A stretch of DNA of 64,000 nucleotides from Hydractinia symbiolongicarpus. Lineage: Eukaryota; Cnidaria; Hydrozoa; Anthoathecata; Hydractiniidae. Below are positions 24,278-35,959 of this stretch, piece after piece; the first letter of the stretch is position 1; every line of letters starts with the position of its first letter. The position numbers and the translations under genes are program-made. The DNA is taken from positions 18,044,001 to 18,108,000 of the forward strand of contig NC_079884.1 of the NCBI RefSeq assembly GCF_029227915.1, in the 5' to 3' direction. Under the pieces are notes generated by a model. It searched no databases. It was not told the DNA's origin and saw only the letters and a list, made by a program, of their open reading frames with translations.

Positions 24278-25059
24278 TTAATTAGCAAATATTTCTTGGG
24301 TTTAAGCCAATAAATAACAAATTAAGTTAAATAAATTTTCTCCCTGATCTTTGTCAGAGCATCTTCAGATCATAACTAAAAACGTCTTTCAACATGCATG
24401 TACAAAATGTTAAAAAATTCTCTTGATAAAATAAAATGTATAAAAATCTTTATTAACAATAAAAGTCGTTAAAAATTATAGTATGTTTTCCCAAATTTCA
24501 GATAATCGTCTTATTTCATCTTTTTTGTTCAATAAATCCGATTTGTGTTGTTTAATCGCTAATGCCTCTTTAAATTTTCTTTTATTAAAATTGTTTTCTC
24601 ATAGAGAATTTCTATTTTCTCAAAGTTCATTTCGTGTTTTGTTTCTTTTATGTGTTTGGACATTCCAGAGACGTTTTTTTTATCGTTTTTTGCGCCATTT
24701 TTGTGTTCTTTTATTCGTGTTGTCAACTTCTTTCCTGTTTCTCCTATGTAATATTTTCCACAATCTCCACACGTTACTTTATATACAACACCTGATTCAT
24801 TGTCTTGGTTTCCGTTTTTCAATATTTTGTTGCCTTTTACAACATTTTTTAGCGCTTTGTTTTTCGTATGTGTTAATTTTACATTAAATTTCTTGCATAC
24901 TCTGGCGATTTGTTCTGAGATGCCTTTTTCATAGGGTAAAAAACAATCGAATTGAATTTGTGTCGTCATCTGTCTGGTTTCTTCCATTACATTTTTTGTT
25001 TAATGTTTCTTTTATCGTTTTTGTTACGATGTTCTTGGGAAACTCATTTCATTGCATAG
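24278..25059 (-). mobile_element. Penelope-like element, inverted left arm
   Basis: This 782-bp stretch is the near-identical inverted copy of 25589-26371. On the minus strand it encodes the linker and GIY-YIG endonuclease domain (GVVYKVTCGDCGKYYIGETG, then TTRIKEHKNG) followed by the 3' untranslated end. Inverted partial copies flanking a Penelope element are a known outcome of their integration. The reading frame is intact for about 140 codons (24987-24559) and then drifts. Confidence 0.85.
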
Positions 25060-26172
25060 AAACTCATTTAATTGCACTTTTAAAACAAATGTTAATAAAG
25101 AAGCCTTAGTACGTCTCGTGAAAATCTCAGTTGAATTTATGACCTTCAAAATAGGAAACAAATTCTACAACCAGGCGGATGGTCTCTTCATTGGATCACC
25201 TGCGTCGCCATGTTTTGCCGAAATCTACATTCAAGGAATAGAAGAAAAGAGTATCTACTCAATGTTACACGCACCAAGAATTTGGCTAAGAAAAGTAGAC
25301 GATACTTTCACTGTTACAAAGCATAAAACCGAGGACACCTTAAATGAGCTAAATAACATTCATTCAAAGGTAAAATTCACAGCGGATGAAGAAAAGGATG
25401 ACCAGATCCCATTTTTGGATTGTTTAATAATGAGAAAAGACCTACGCATACGGGACAATACACTAATTATACGTCAAACCAACCTTTACACGTAAAATTA
25501 TCGATAATTAAAACTTTAACGAGAAGAGCAAAAACCATTTGCACAGAAGAAACAGACCTCAAAGAAGAATTGAATTATATACAAAAAACTATGCAATTAA
25601 ATGAGTTTCCCAAGAACATCGTAACAAAAACGATAAAAGAAACATTAAACAAAAAATGTAATGGAAGAAACCAGACAGATGACGACACAAATTCAATTCG
25701 ACTGTTTTTACCCTATGAAAAAGGCATCTCAGAACAAATCGCCAGAGTATGCAAGAAATTTAATGTAAAATTAACACATACGAAAAACAAAGCGCTAAAA
25801 AATGTTGTAAAAGGCAACAAAATATTGAAAAACGGAAACCAAGACAATGAATCAGGTGTTGTATATAAAGTAACGTGTGGAGATTGTGGAAAATATTACA
25901 TCGGAGAAACAGGAAGGAAGTTGACAACACGAATAAAAGAACACAAAAATGGCGCAAAAAACGATAAAGAAAACGTCTCTGGAATGTCCAAACACATAAA
26001 AGAAACAAAACACGAAATGAACTTTGAGAAAATAGAAATTCTCTATAGGGAAAACAATTTTAATAAAAGAAAATTTAAAGAGGCATTAGCGATTAAACAA
26101 CACAAATCGGATTTATTGAACAAAAAAGATGAAATAAGACGATTATCTGAAATTTGGGAAAACATACTATAA
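25052..26172 (+). pseudogene. Penelope-like RT / GIY-YIG endonuclease
   Basis: The RT part (25052-25495) shows DGLFIGSPASPCFAEIYIQG (motif B) and WLRKVDDTFTV, where the catalytic VDD is present, and IPFLDCLIMR. After a frame change near 25470-25495 the second part (to 26172) has a linker with FLPYEKGISEQIARVCKKF and the GIY-YIG nuclease: GVVYKVTCGDCGKYYIGETG, RKLTTRIKEH and a C-terminal EIWENIL. The RT fingers and motif A are missing, so the copy is 5'-truncated. It encodes the RT and endonuclease that Penelope-like elements use for target-primed insertion. It lies in DPH5 intron 23570-37107 in the sense direction. Confidence 0.85.
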
Positions 26173-26371
26173 TTTTTAACGACTTTTATTGTTAATAAAC
26201 GATTTTTATACATTTTATTTTATCAAGAGAATTTTTTAACATTTTGTACATGCATGTTGAAAGACGTTTTTAGTTATGATCTGAAGATGCTCTGACAAAG
26301 ATCAGGGAGAAAATTTATCAAACTTAATTTGTTATTTATTGCCTTAAACCCAAGAAATATTTGCTAATTAA
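25589..26371 (+). repeat. Penelope-like element, right arm of inverted repeat
   Basis: This 783-bp arm is complementary to 24278-25059, with the outer edge at TTGCTAATTAA (26371) and the inner edge near CTATGCAATTAAATGAG. The spacer between arms is about 530 bp. Compared stretches differ by only scattered single bases. Confidence 0.85.
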
Positions 26372-27522
26372 CTATGAAAAGGCAAACCTATAAAGAATTC
26401 ATGAAAAACATTTATTGATATCACATTTTTTATTCATGACTTTCTTGTCTGTTAAAAAAAAAAAAATATATCCGTCTGCTATCATTCATTAGTACAAAAC
26501 AAGCAGAGAATATAACAATTTTTTTGTGATGTTTGATGAAAAGCTGTAGTTGGAAACAGCATTCTCTATTTAGGTTTCTGTTAAACCATGTGCGAAAATT
26601 AAATAGCAGAGACAAAATGTGTAATGTGTTAAATTACATTCTTGATTGTACAATTATTCTATTTACACATCTTAAAATAATTAGAAATTTATCGCCTGTT
26701 TTAAGTAGAATATTGCATTAGGCAATAAGAAACATAAATTGTGGTTGCTTGTCTGGTGTAGAAATGTTTCTCTCAGGGCTGAGAGAAGAAAAAAAATGGA
26801 CCTCTATTCGTTGGATTTTAATTTTAATTCCACGATGCATTCTACTCTCTCAAGTCTTTTCCTTATAAGAGAGTAAGACTGTTCCAAATTAGTGGAAAGA
26901 CCCAATATTGTCTGGTATTTGTAAAGAAATCTTGCTTCAATTGTCAATAGCACTTCCGAAGCTTTTCTATTTATGGCTAAAAATATATTAAAAATTATTA
27001 GAAATAGTATGAACTTCTTAATTCATAATCTTCTTAATCCATACTTTTTTCAACAATATCAACAACATTCTATTATGTTTTTTGTGTTTGTTTGTTCTGC
27101 CTGCTTTAATAAATATGGCTTGAAAACTTGAAAATATGAAAGTTATTATTCTAAAGTTAAAACCGTATTATACATATGTTGACTTAAGTACTACTCATGC
27201 CGATACAAAGAGTTCTGCCGAAGAGGTGTTCGACAGTATGTGAACACCTTCACACACATGCAAGTAGGTTAAAGTGTGCTAGCAATATCTTGACAGTAAA
27301 AAATTTAGTGGAGAGTGACTTTGGCAGAGTTGGCGGAATTTAATTTGGAAAATTACAAAATAAATAATTTTGGTATGCTTTTGAAATTGAAAAAAGGAAC
27401 GTTTTTTGCGATATCAACCATGTAAACTTAGGTAAAAAGAATGTCAGAGGTCATTGAATACTAAAATTAAAAACTTAGCCACAGGTGGATGTTGGAAAAA
27501 ATTAATTTTGGCAGGAATTTAT
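26372..27522. other. DPH5 intron, nothing recognised
   Basis: AT-rich intronic sequence, no feature recognised. Confidence 0.5.
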
Positions 27523-28149
27523 TACAGTATTCTTTCGAATTAACGGACACTTTAAAAGGCAGACACCTCTGATTAGTGGACACTTTGTCCATGCACCGCC
27601 CGTTTTCTGGACAAAGTCTCATAAAAAAACTTTCTAATTAGCGGAGACTTAACTGGCGGACACTCTGATTAGCGGAAAAAAGTTTGAAACGAAATGGCAA
27701 CTATAGGTTTTTTTTCTCTCCAATTAGCGGACAGTCCAAAAATTAGGGATCAGCCTACAAAAATAATGAAAAAGTGAATAATTTTGAAATATTTATTTTA
27801 AACACTTTGAAACTTTACAAGAAATGTCTTAGCCTCAATTTTCTTCGCAAACCAGTCAATCAACTTTTGTTGTCCATAAAAATTAAATATAAATGGTATT
27901 TCCAGACCGTATCCACCTCCACGATTAACCCTCTTTCCACAAACCTCAGCTGTTATCGAAGTGTTCGGGAATTTCAAGAACATGAAACATATTTTGATGA
28001 GAGCGATAACGATTGTGAGAATGATGACATTGAAGAGAAGATCACCACGCATGAAGCGCTGACCATGATTTATAGATTAATAAACTTGAAATATTTCAAT
28101 ATAGAAGAAAGAACTTCTTTATCAATCGGTATTCACAGGGAAACTTAAC

Positions 28150-29388
28150 GCAAGCAGCAGCGTTACTTTTTAGTGCAAATACGTTCAAACGAATGGCTAA
28201 ATATTTCAACCTTGCAAGCATTCAATGGATAACTAAAACTAGTTATTACACAATTCAAAGAAAATTCTTAGCAGGAGTAGTGCATAAAAATTATTCTAGA
28301 ATGAACACAAAATTAATAATTGAAATAAAAATTAATGGGTCCAAGTCATCTCAGTGGCGATGGAAGATGTGACAGCCCTGGCCACAATGCAAAATATCTA
28401 ACTTATTCACTAATGAACCAGAAGACCAATGAAATTATTGCATTATCAATCACTCAGGTGTCTGAAGCAGGGAATTCTTACAGAATGGAAAACACTAGGG
28501 TTTACTAAAGCTCTTACGTACTTGAAGAGTCAAAACACTGTAATAGAACAGATAACAACAGATAGGCATAAACAAATACGAAAGTATATAAGAGAAGAAC
28601 AACCTGATATTATCCATCAATTTGACATTTGGCACTTTTGCAAAAACATTAAAGCAAAACTTGTAGCTGCCAGCAAAAATTCTTCCTGCAACATTATCCA
28701 GAAATGGATAAAATCTATTTGTAATCATCTATGGTGGGCGTGTGCTACTTGTAATGAAGACGAGGAGCTTTTGCGTGAAAAATGGATAAGTGTTTTATTT
28801 CATATCCAAAACAAGCACAAATGGACAGGCAGTAATAAGTTCACGAAATGTGAGCAGCCTCCTTTGCCAAGAAAAAAAGCAAAAGCTAAAGAATGGATTA
28901 AAGCAAATTCCGACGCATTTCTTGCTTTGCAGTCAATAGTTTTAAATAAAACGCTATTAGCGGACTTAAAACATCTTACAAGATTTTCTCACACAGGTAC
29001 ATTGGAAGTGTACCATTCTTTGTACAATAAATGGGCACCAAAAAGTCAACATTTTTCACATCTTGGAATGATCACTAGAAGCCAGTTGGCAGTTTTAGAT
29101 TTTAACAAAGGTAGCAACTTGGAACAAGCAACTACAAGTGGAGGAGAAAAAAGATATAATGTTAATTTTTCCAAAATCACTGGAACATGGTCATCAAAAC
29201 CAATTAAAGCTGATAAAAACAATTCATATTTGCACAAAATGGTTGAACAGACCCTTGAATGCACTTCAAACGGATTGACACTAGAGCTTCCAAAAGTGCC
29301 ACAAAACCTGCCAAAGAACATTGCTAAAACTCCCAAGCCGAACAAAAAGGAGCTGATCACAAACCAGGTCTCCAGATTTCAGAAATAA
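28150..29388 (+). pseudogene. Putative DDE-type transposase
   Basis: Remnants upstream of 28429 include LLFSANTFKRMAKYFNLASI and, in another frame at about 28355, a GDGRCDSPGHNAKY block that likely carries the first catalytic Asp. The main frame 28429-29388 (319 codons) contains TTDRHKQIRKYIREEQPDII, HQFDIWHFCKNIKAKL (second Asp) and FSHTGTLEVYHSLYNKWAPK (probable Glu), followed by RSQLAVLDFN. I recall this architecture from uncharacterised proteins in cnidarian and fish genomes. A DDE nuclease is inferred from the Asp/Asp/Glu layout, not proven. At least one frameshift and stops before 28429 make this copy non-functional. Confidence 0.55.
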
Positions 29389-29464
29389 AACTATTTTTTT
29401 CTAGACATTTATATTTAATTCACCATATTAAATATAAAGATGACACAAGTCTTAAATTTCCATG

Positions 29465-30079
29465 TTAGTCTTTCTTTCCTTCGGAGTAAGGAACATAATT
29501 ATTATCAAGCTCTGGATATAAGTTTCGTATTTCCCACAAGGCACAAGACGGAATAACACGTCGATTTCCTTTCCCCAAATGTTGGTACAGCCACCATGTA
29601 AACTGTTTGTATGCAGCATATCGCATTGACCTATTTTTTATGTTTTCTTCTAAATGGTCTCCTTTTGATTCGTGTAATCCAACAAGAAGATTTTTTAAAA
29701 CGTCTGCATTCAAACAGAGTGTCTTAAATTATTCTAATTGTGTTACACATAGTTGCTGTTCAATTTTGTCTTGCAAAGCCCCAACTTCTTGGCAACACAA
29801 ACAATCAATATCTCTTTGCTCTACTTTACATTTTCCACAGGTGCACCACTCTGTATTTCCAGTTCTTGTCTTTTCTTCTGCTGAAACTTCATCATTAGTT
29901 AAATCTAAAAATTCTTCCTCGTCTGAAGCTGCCGACTCAGAGGAAGAGATATCTATTTCTGGTTCAAAAAGATATGGTTTCAACGCCTTCATCATTCCTT
30001 CCATTTCTTCAACATCTTCATCTTCACTTTCTTGTTCAAAAAATATTTCATCATTTGAAAAATTTTCTGAGTCAGACAT
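29465..30079 (-). pseudogene. P2X7 C-terminal (ballast)-like zinc protein
   Basis: The minus strand starts MSDSENFSNDEIFFEQESED and continues through an acidic region to WCTCGKCKVEQRDIDCLCCQ, LCVTQLE, one in-frame TAA at 29729-29731, LCLNADVLKNLLVGLHES, RYAAYKQFTWWLYQHLGK and RRVIPSCALWEIRNLYPE. The Trp-Cys-x-Cys, CxCC, Cys-Val-Thr and Pro-Ser-Cys...Ile-Arg...Pro order matches the cytoplasmic ballast domain of vertebrate P2X7 receptors, a zinc-binding fold. No membrane segment or ATP-binding ectodomain is present. It is convergent with the DDE-type gene. The role in the element is unknown. Confidence 0.75.
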
Positions 30080-30701
30080 TTTTTAAGTATAGTTTAAGTG
30101 TGGGTTGTTTTCTGTTTTTAAACTCTTTTCAGCACATTTCTTTCTTAAACATTAACACATATGCCTCAATGACGTCAGAAAAAAAGGCTCAAAAAATAGC
30201 TTATGAAATTGGTTCAAAAGATCTATTGTTATGAATTATTTATTACTTTAGTAAAAGTTTTTTTGTTTTCTTTACGTTAACAAAATCAGTTACACATGAA
30301 TTTAAAAAAAAATTTTTTTAACTGAACCACTCCTTTAAAGGCAGTCTTGAAATTATTTGAGTCAGGAAAGGAAAGTCAGGAATCTATTAAAAAAAAATTT
30401 TTTTCAAGTAAAGTTTTTTTAAAAAATCTTTTCGTTAATTTAGTTGATATTATGATGTTGATATTTGTTTGTTATTTTAAAAAAAGTTATATTACGTTCA
30501 ATTTAGTTGTTTCTTCTTTTTTCGTGTCTATGTCCAGCACGGTACCTGCTAATTTTTCAAGTTACATATTTCATATACAAAATTGCATTTTCTTAAAATT
30601 TTGATCTTACATTGCAAAACTTTCTAAAAGGCGGACACCTCTAATTAGCGGACACTTTGTTCATGCACTAACGTTGTCCGCTAATTAGAGAGAATATTGT
30701 A

Positions 30702-32395
30702 GTTTAGTTTTCTTTCTGCCAATTTTTTTTCCTTAACAGTACCGCATGCAAAATGCTAAATTTGATAAGACACTGACACCTGAAAGCGCACAGAAAATAC
30801 TGAGCGTGTGTTCATTTCCTGCCAAAACCTGGATACACACCATGTTATTGCTTAATTAAAGATATTAAGGGCTAGGTACACGGTATATTTGATTTGATGT
30901 ACTTATTTTCTGAATACAATTTTTTAAACGTTTTTTTTTCTGTATGTGTACACAATACGACTAAAAGAACATATGCAACAATTGAATAGTAAAATAAGAT
31001 TAAAAAACTCAAAAGGAGGGGGAGGGACAAAACAGACGTAAAACTAAAACTAAAGATCTTCATAATCGTTGAAATCCGAAGTTCTTTTCATTCTTATCTT
31101 TATATTTCAGGCTTATAATATCCAAAAGAGCTTCTTTTTGAAACTCTAAATTAAAATGTTCAGTCTTAACTATCTCTGTCTCCTTTTTATCCATATCCAA
31201 TTTTATGTACTAAAAAAAATGTTAAAGGCCTTCTCACTTGCTGCAATTGATTTTACAGCGCTGATTGGTTAAAAGTTTGTGTGCAGCCGTAGTAGAATTT
31301 GAACATGTTTAAACTTTTTTTGTGGCATGTAACTTAACTGGTACTTTTTGTAGCAATTCTAGGTGTTTACACACTTGTCACCTACTTCACTTACCCTTTA
31401 CTCTGTAATTAGTTAGTTACTGATGAATTACAGTATTTCCCTGCCTTCAAGACTCTCCATCTATAAACTAGACGACTTACTGTATCACTCAGTTGAATAT
31501 TCATCCTTTTACATATTTGCCTTAAGTGATTATAGTTTGGTAATGTAACAGAAAAGAAACTTTACCTTGCAGAGTCTATTTGACAATTAGCTAGAGGCGT
31601 AAAATTGGAATGCAAATGTCAAAAGTATAACTGCAAAATAATACTTTATAGCTTACTCCAGTAATTTTATAGATGGATTTCTTTGTTGAGCTAGTTTCGA
31701 CAGTCTATAACAGCTGTGTGGCAGGCAAAAAGATGTGCCCTTAATTAAAGCAAGGTCCTATTGTATCTATATTCTTTACACAAATATATTGTTGGGCTTG
31801 GATGAAAATGAACATATGAATCAGAAGGATGCAAATCTACCTATACTCAATAGTGCAAAGCATCAACAACAATTCTCTGACTAGAAAGCTGCTGAAAAGA
31901 CCTATTTTTTAGCAAGCCAAAGCAATTCTAGGTAGCTAGGTACCACTAAAAACCTGTGAAAAAAAGATTTTTTCGCTGATCGAAATCTTGCGTTTCGTGT
32001 TGTGTTACTTGATTTCATGTAAACAAAAAATACTTTTTATCCCAGGCTGTCAAATCCGACGCGAATCCGCGAATCTGATTCGCGTGTCGACTCTCGTTAC
32101 CTCTGATACCGCGAATCCAATCACATTCGCGCAATTAATAACATTAGTCACCATATTTCTACTCTGTTTCTACTCTTCCAATATTGGTGAATCTACGAAC
32201 AAATACTTCGTTCGCTGCTAACATAGTCATAAGAAACAGAGATAGTCTGGAGACTCATCGCAAACTCGATTTGAAATCGTGTCCCTTGCTGTATTAGTAC
32301 CCAGACAACTTTTGAGGGCATTAAAATGGAAACAACGCGGAAACTTTCTTCAACTAAGGCTTCATTCACAAGTAAATTCGTTTGTTTTGGTGAAA
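30702..32395. other. DPH5 intron, GCGAATC-rich patch, otherwise nothing
   Basis: Mostly AT-rich. At about 32050-32130 there are several GCGAATC/GATTCGC words that form small palindromes just upstream of the THAP gene remnant. They could belong to that element's end or promoter; no TIR was established. Confidence 0.4.
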
Positions 32396-33939
32396 ATGCC
32401 TGGGGCAAATTGCTCGATTTATGGGTGTAATGTTTCCAGAAAGACCCCAAATACGTCTATTTTTTGGTGTTCCGAAAGGAAACGATGAATATAGTAGTTC
32501 ATGGCGTGAGAAACTCATCCATGTGATAACCAAAGATCGTGTCGTAGACCAGAAGTTAAAAGTGCAGATTGGGAAGAGAACATTACACATATGTGAACGT
32601 CATTTTGCAAAAGATTGCTTACTTCAACGTAAGTACAAATGCTTTTTCCCCACAACATTATTTTACAACGTATATATACAAAACAATTTAGAATTATTGT
32701 TTAAACACAAATATGCATATTCTACATATTCCATGTTCAACTTTTAGATGATACAAAGAGAACGTTTAAGCCTGGCTCAACCCCAACATTGAACTTGCCA
32801 CAGAATAGTGTTGCTTCTTCAACAAGGTAAAAATACATTAACAATCGTTAGATAGACAACTCATTGTGTCGAGTGTGAGACCTATTTTGTTTATTTCATA
32901 TTGTGCATTTTTTTCATAAGAATTATAGCTACTTCCTTATTATTTTAGCACTGGTCCAAGTGCTTCAACAGATAGCATTTTTGAGAAAAGAAATGAAATT
33001 GAACCTCAAGAAAAAGCTTACAAGCCACAGTACACTTCACTTCAGAATTTTGTTTCACGGATCAAATCTTTAAAGCTACCTGATTTTTGGAAAATTGAGA
33101 AGAGTAACAGTGTCTATGCACTTATTGTGAAACAAAATGATGATTTTATGATACCAAATATGTTGTTGAAGATCTATCTTTCACTATCGGAATATTAACA
33201 TGGTGTTTACACAGAGAGCATGAAATATATAAAAATAACAACAAATCAATGAATAATATAACATTGTCCCAGCTTATACACTTGTTGTCAGATTTTAACA
33301 AATGTCCAGGAATTGCACAGCAGCAGCTACCTAAAGAAGCACTTGGTTCCACGAACATTTGTAGTGCATAAACATGCAGAAGTTCCTTTACATCAAACTG
33401 TATACCACAGGTGTTTTGACTGTTTTGGTTTGGTAAAGGGTGATAGTTGTTGTGTTAATTGTAGCAAGGCAGCAACTAAGGCACGAAAAGCTTCAAAACG
33501 AAAGTCTAACATGTTGACCGAGCCAGCAAAATCCAATGCTCCAATTTCACTTACATCTCCGGAACGAATAAAATTAACTTTGCAAAATATCGTGTGGAGA
33601 ATAAACAGGCGAAATTCAGAAGTTACAGGATGAAATCGCAACATCAGCTATTCCAATCACTACAGATCTCTGCAATGATTTGGTATCTATTATGTCTAAT
33701 GCTGATATTTCCAAAATACCATCTTTTATGAAGTTTTTCTGAAAATATGCACAATTTGCCAAAACTGGGGCTCGTTACCATCCCTACTGTCTATCATTGG
33801 CACCTGCTGCATACGATGAGATTAGACATGATAGCCAGACCGGCACAGGCTTTGTTATACTTCCAAGTCGCAGACGCTTGCGAGATTATAAAAATTACAT
33901 GCGTCCAGAACGTGGATTCAACAAAAACTATAAATCTAG
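32396..33939 (+). pseudogene. THAP-domain transposase (P-element-like) with introns
   Basis: Exon 1 (32396-32628) begins MPGANCSIYGCNVSRK; after a one-base frame change it gives W and LHICERHFAKDC, the C2CH THAP zinc finger. Exon 2 (32748-32826) encodes FKPGSTPTLNLPQNSV. Exon 3 (from 32949) encodes a Pro/Ser-rich linker, LKLPDFWKIEKSNSVYAL, a Cys cluster with CFDCFGLVKGDSCC, a coiled-coil-like segment and, near 33690-33939, GARYHPYCLSLAPAAYDEIR followed by VILPSRRRLRDYKNYM. This resembles the N-terminal half of P-element/THAP9-like transposases. Splice sites GTAAGT, TTTTAG, GTAAAA and TTTTAG look genuine. Several frame changes and one in-frame TGA near 33740 show decay. The RNase-H part is not present. 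Confidence 0.65.
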
Positions 33940-34390
33940 GTAAATAGGTTACTAACTAACAACTGATTTTTTAAAACTTCTTTTTCTAGCTAATAGTGTA
34001 GTCTACCACACGATCTCAGCAAATCCACCTCAACTTTGCTTTTCCAAATTCTAAGATTTACTTTTCTTTCATCTCTACTTAAAATTTACTTGAACAAAAA
34101 TAAAGGACATGTTACAACACACAAAATAAATGGTTTTTCCAATATTTGTACATATAGTAAGCAACCTACTTCGTTTGTTCGTCTCCTGAACTTGAAAAAA
34201 CTTTTTACGTTTGTTTTGATCGTCAGGGGAAACTTGGAAAGAAAACACGTGATCAAAATAAAATTGCTTTATTTTGATCACGTGGTTTGGTTTATCCAAT
34301 TAAATTTTTTATTTGATCACGTAAACGTAAACAAACAAACAAAACTCGCGGCTTTTCTCGACAAAGAAGACATATTTTTTTTCGGTAACA
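33940..34390. other. DPH5 intron, foldback near 34220-34320
   Basis: A GTGATCAAAATAAAATTGCT stretch at about 34250 is followed by its complement around 34266-34290, a short foldback with CACGTGATCA / TGATCACGTG. No gene recognised. Confidence 0.45.
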
Positions 34391-34399
34391 TCAAAGATT

Positions 34400-34680
34400 T
34401 TTTTTCGGCAACATAAAAAAATGAACACATCCACTTTGCCTGTTACAGACGCAAGGAACTGGCGTACTATTATATAGATTATAAGGGAATAGTCGATAAA
34501 GTCCGTGGAAAAATCCACTTGGGCAGGATAACAATGAAAAAGAACCGTCATTTGAATTTTGATGACGTCAACAACCTATCCATAAAGAAAATAATTTAGA
34601 AACTTATTTTTACGTTTGCCTCCATTGTGTAGAGCTTAAAGCACTGAAATTGTACCTTAGGTGGATAAATTTTGGCGAGG
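34400..34680 (-). mobile_element. Helitron fragments, minus orientation
   Basis: Positions 34400-34478 are the inverted 5' end of the Helitron family (complement of TCTATATAATAGTACGCC). After an 11-bp spacer the inverted 3' end of another copy begins (ATAGTCGATAAAG, GTGGAAAAATCCAC), running to about 34680. Same head-to-tail order as at 19091/19092 and 21429/21430, here with a mutated CTRR. Confidence 0.6.
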
Positions 34681-34714
34681 ATTAAATTAAAAACCCGCCA
34701 AAATTAACATAATT

Positions 34715-35430
34715 TACCGATGTAGCTGCAAAAGATAATGTACCAAAAGTCACTTTGTCAACTTGGGTCAAGAACAAAGAGAAACTTATGGGCTCACTAG
34801 ACAACGAAGCCAACGCTAAAGACAAAAGTTGAGAACAGGTAGCTTTGAAGTGGTAGAAAAGGCTCTTTTGAACTGGTTTAAGAACATGCGATGTCAAAAA
34901 GTCCCATTATCTGCAGCCATGATCCACGAGAAAGCGATTACATCAGATGGCTGGCTATGGCACTGGAAGGAACGAAACCACATTGCATTCAAGACCGTAT
35001 CAGGTGAATCAAAATCAGTTACACCAGACATAGTCGCCCGTTGTGGGAAACTTCTCTTCTTATTTTTTTTATCAAACTGCGAGCCCAAAGACATTTATAA
35101 TTGGTGGAAAGTTGATTAAAATTGGCATTACTGTGTTGGCACTAGCTAATGCAGTTGAAGAAAAGTTACCGATTTTCATTATTGAAAAGGCCAATAATCC
35201 ACGATGCTTCAAGAACGTCAAGTTTTTACCATGTCACTACAGAAATCAACGCAAAAGCTGAATGGATTGCGATTTGTTTAAAGAGTGGGTCAGAGTCATG
35301 GGCAAGAAATTTTATACTGAAGGAAGACAAGTTGCATTGATTATCGACAATTGCCTAGCAAAAGTCTTTCGAAAGTCTTAAGGTGTCAATTGAAAGCCAA
35401 AGATGATAACCCTTTTAAAGAATTTGAAGA
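34715..35430 (+). pseudogene. pogo/Tigger-type transposase fragment
   Basis: It begins VAAKDNVPKVTLSTWVKNKE (HTH_psq/CENP-B N-terminal type). After an in-frame stop it continues VEKALLNWFKNMRCQKVPLS, DGWLWHWKERNHIAFKTVSG (Tc5/CENP-B HTH). In shifting frames follow FIIEKANNPRCFKNVKFLPC and then a degenerate EGRQVALIIDNC at about 35320, where IDN carries the second catalytic Asp of the DDE_1 nuclease. Many stops and frame changes; inactive. Confidence 0.7.
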
Positions 35431-35544
35431 AGAAATTGAGAATTTTCGTGCAACCAACCTGATCTTGTTTGGAGTTGTAACTGTATATCCGATTTTCTTC
35501 TCAGACGATGGATAAGGATATTGTTATCAAGGCAAAAAGTACAA

Positions 35545-35957
35545 AAACACGTCACTGGCAAAGCACTTTTGGCATTTCACCACATGGTATGGGCTTATTA
35601 TTCAGTGATTATGCCTAGAATCAATTTCAGACTCAGAAATTACTGCGAAAACTGGTATTCTGGATTTTTTACAAGAAGAACACGAGGTTTATGTCGGACA
35701 AAGGCTTTACAATTAAAGGACTATGTACAAATAAAGGTGTAACGCTTACTGACCGAAACAAAAAAAATCCTTTATTTAAGACAATTTTAACATTGCTTTT
35801 ACGCGTACACGTTGACAGATTTATAGGCCGTGTGCGAGAATGGACTATATTGAACAATGTTTGGCCAATAAACAAAATGGATCTCCTTAGCTCTACTTGG
35901 ACAATGCTTTGCGATATTGTAAATAAAACAATGCCTCCAATTGGCCCTAAAGAGTAG
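35545..35957 (+). pseudogene. DDE_Tnp_4 (ISL2EU-type) transposase C-terminal fragment
   Basis: It reads SDSEITAKTGILDFLQEEHE in one frame and then MSDKGFTIKGLCTNKGVTLT and LLRVHVDRFIGRVREWTILN in another, ending MPPIGPKE. The S-D-x-E-I-T, D-K-G-F-T-I and R-x-H-V-[DE]-R blocks are typical of the last third of DDE_Tnp_4 nucleases of ISL2EU-like THAP transposons. The catalytic Glu of the HVER block is Asp here. A fragment directly abutting the pogo-type remnant. Confidence 0.6.
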
Positions 35958-35959
35958 TG

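Larger units (their letters stand above)
27525..30699. mobile_element. TIR DNA element with DDE-type and P2X7-C-like genes
   Basis: The left end CAGTATTCTTTCGAATTAAC and the right end (complement CAATATTCTCTCTAATTAGC) match at about 21 of 25 positions, and TA dinucleotides flank both sides (27523-27524, 30700-30701). GCGGACA-type words are repeated inside both ends, with AAAGGCxGACACCTCT present in the same orientation at both. It carries two convergent broken genes 77 bp apart. The TA duplication and CAGT end recall Tc1/pogo elements, but the transposase is not of that type, so the superfamily is left open. Confidence 0.6.

Noticed and set aside
24483-24887. Plus-strand 134-codon frame in the Penelope left arm
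   Set aside because: Antisense of the GIY-YIG coding sequence; the same shadow occurs at 25760-26008 opposite the right arm.
24278-26371. LTR retrotransposon because of long terminal repeats
   Set aside because: The repeats are inverted, and the coding sequence has GIY-YIG and Penelope-type RT motifs.
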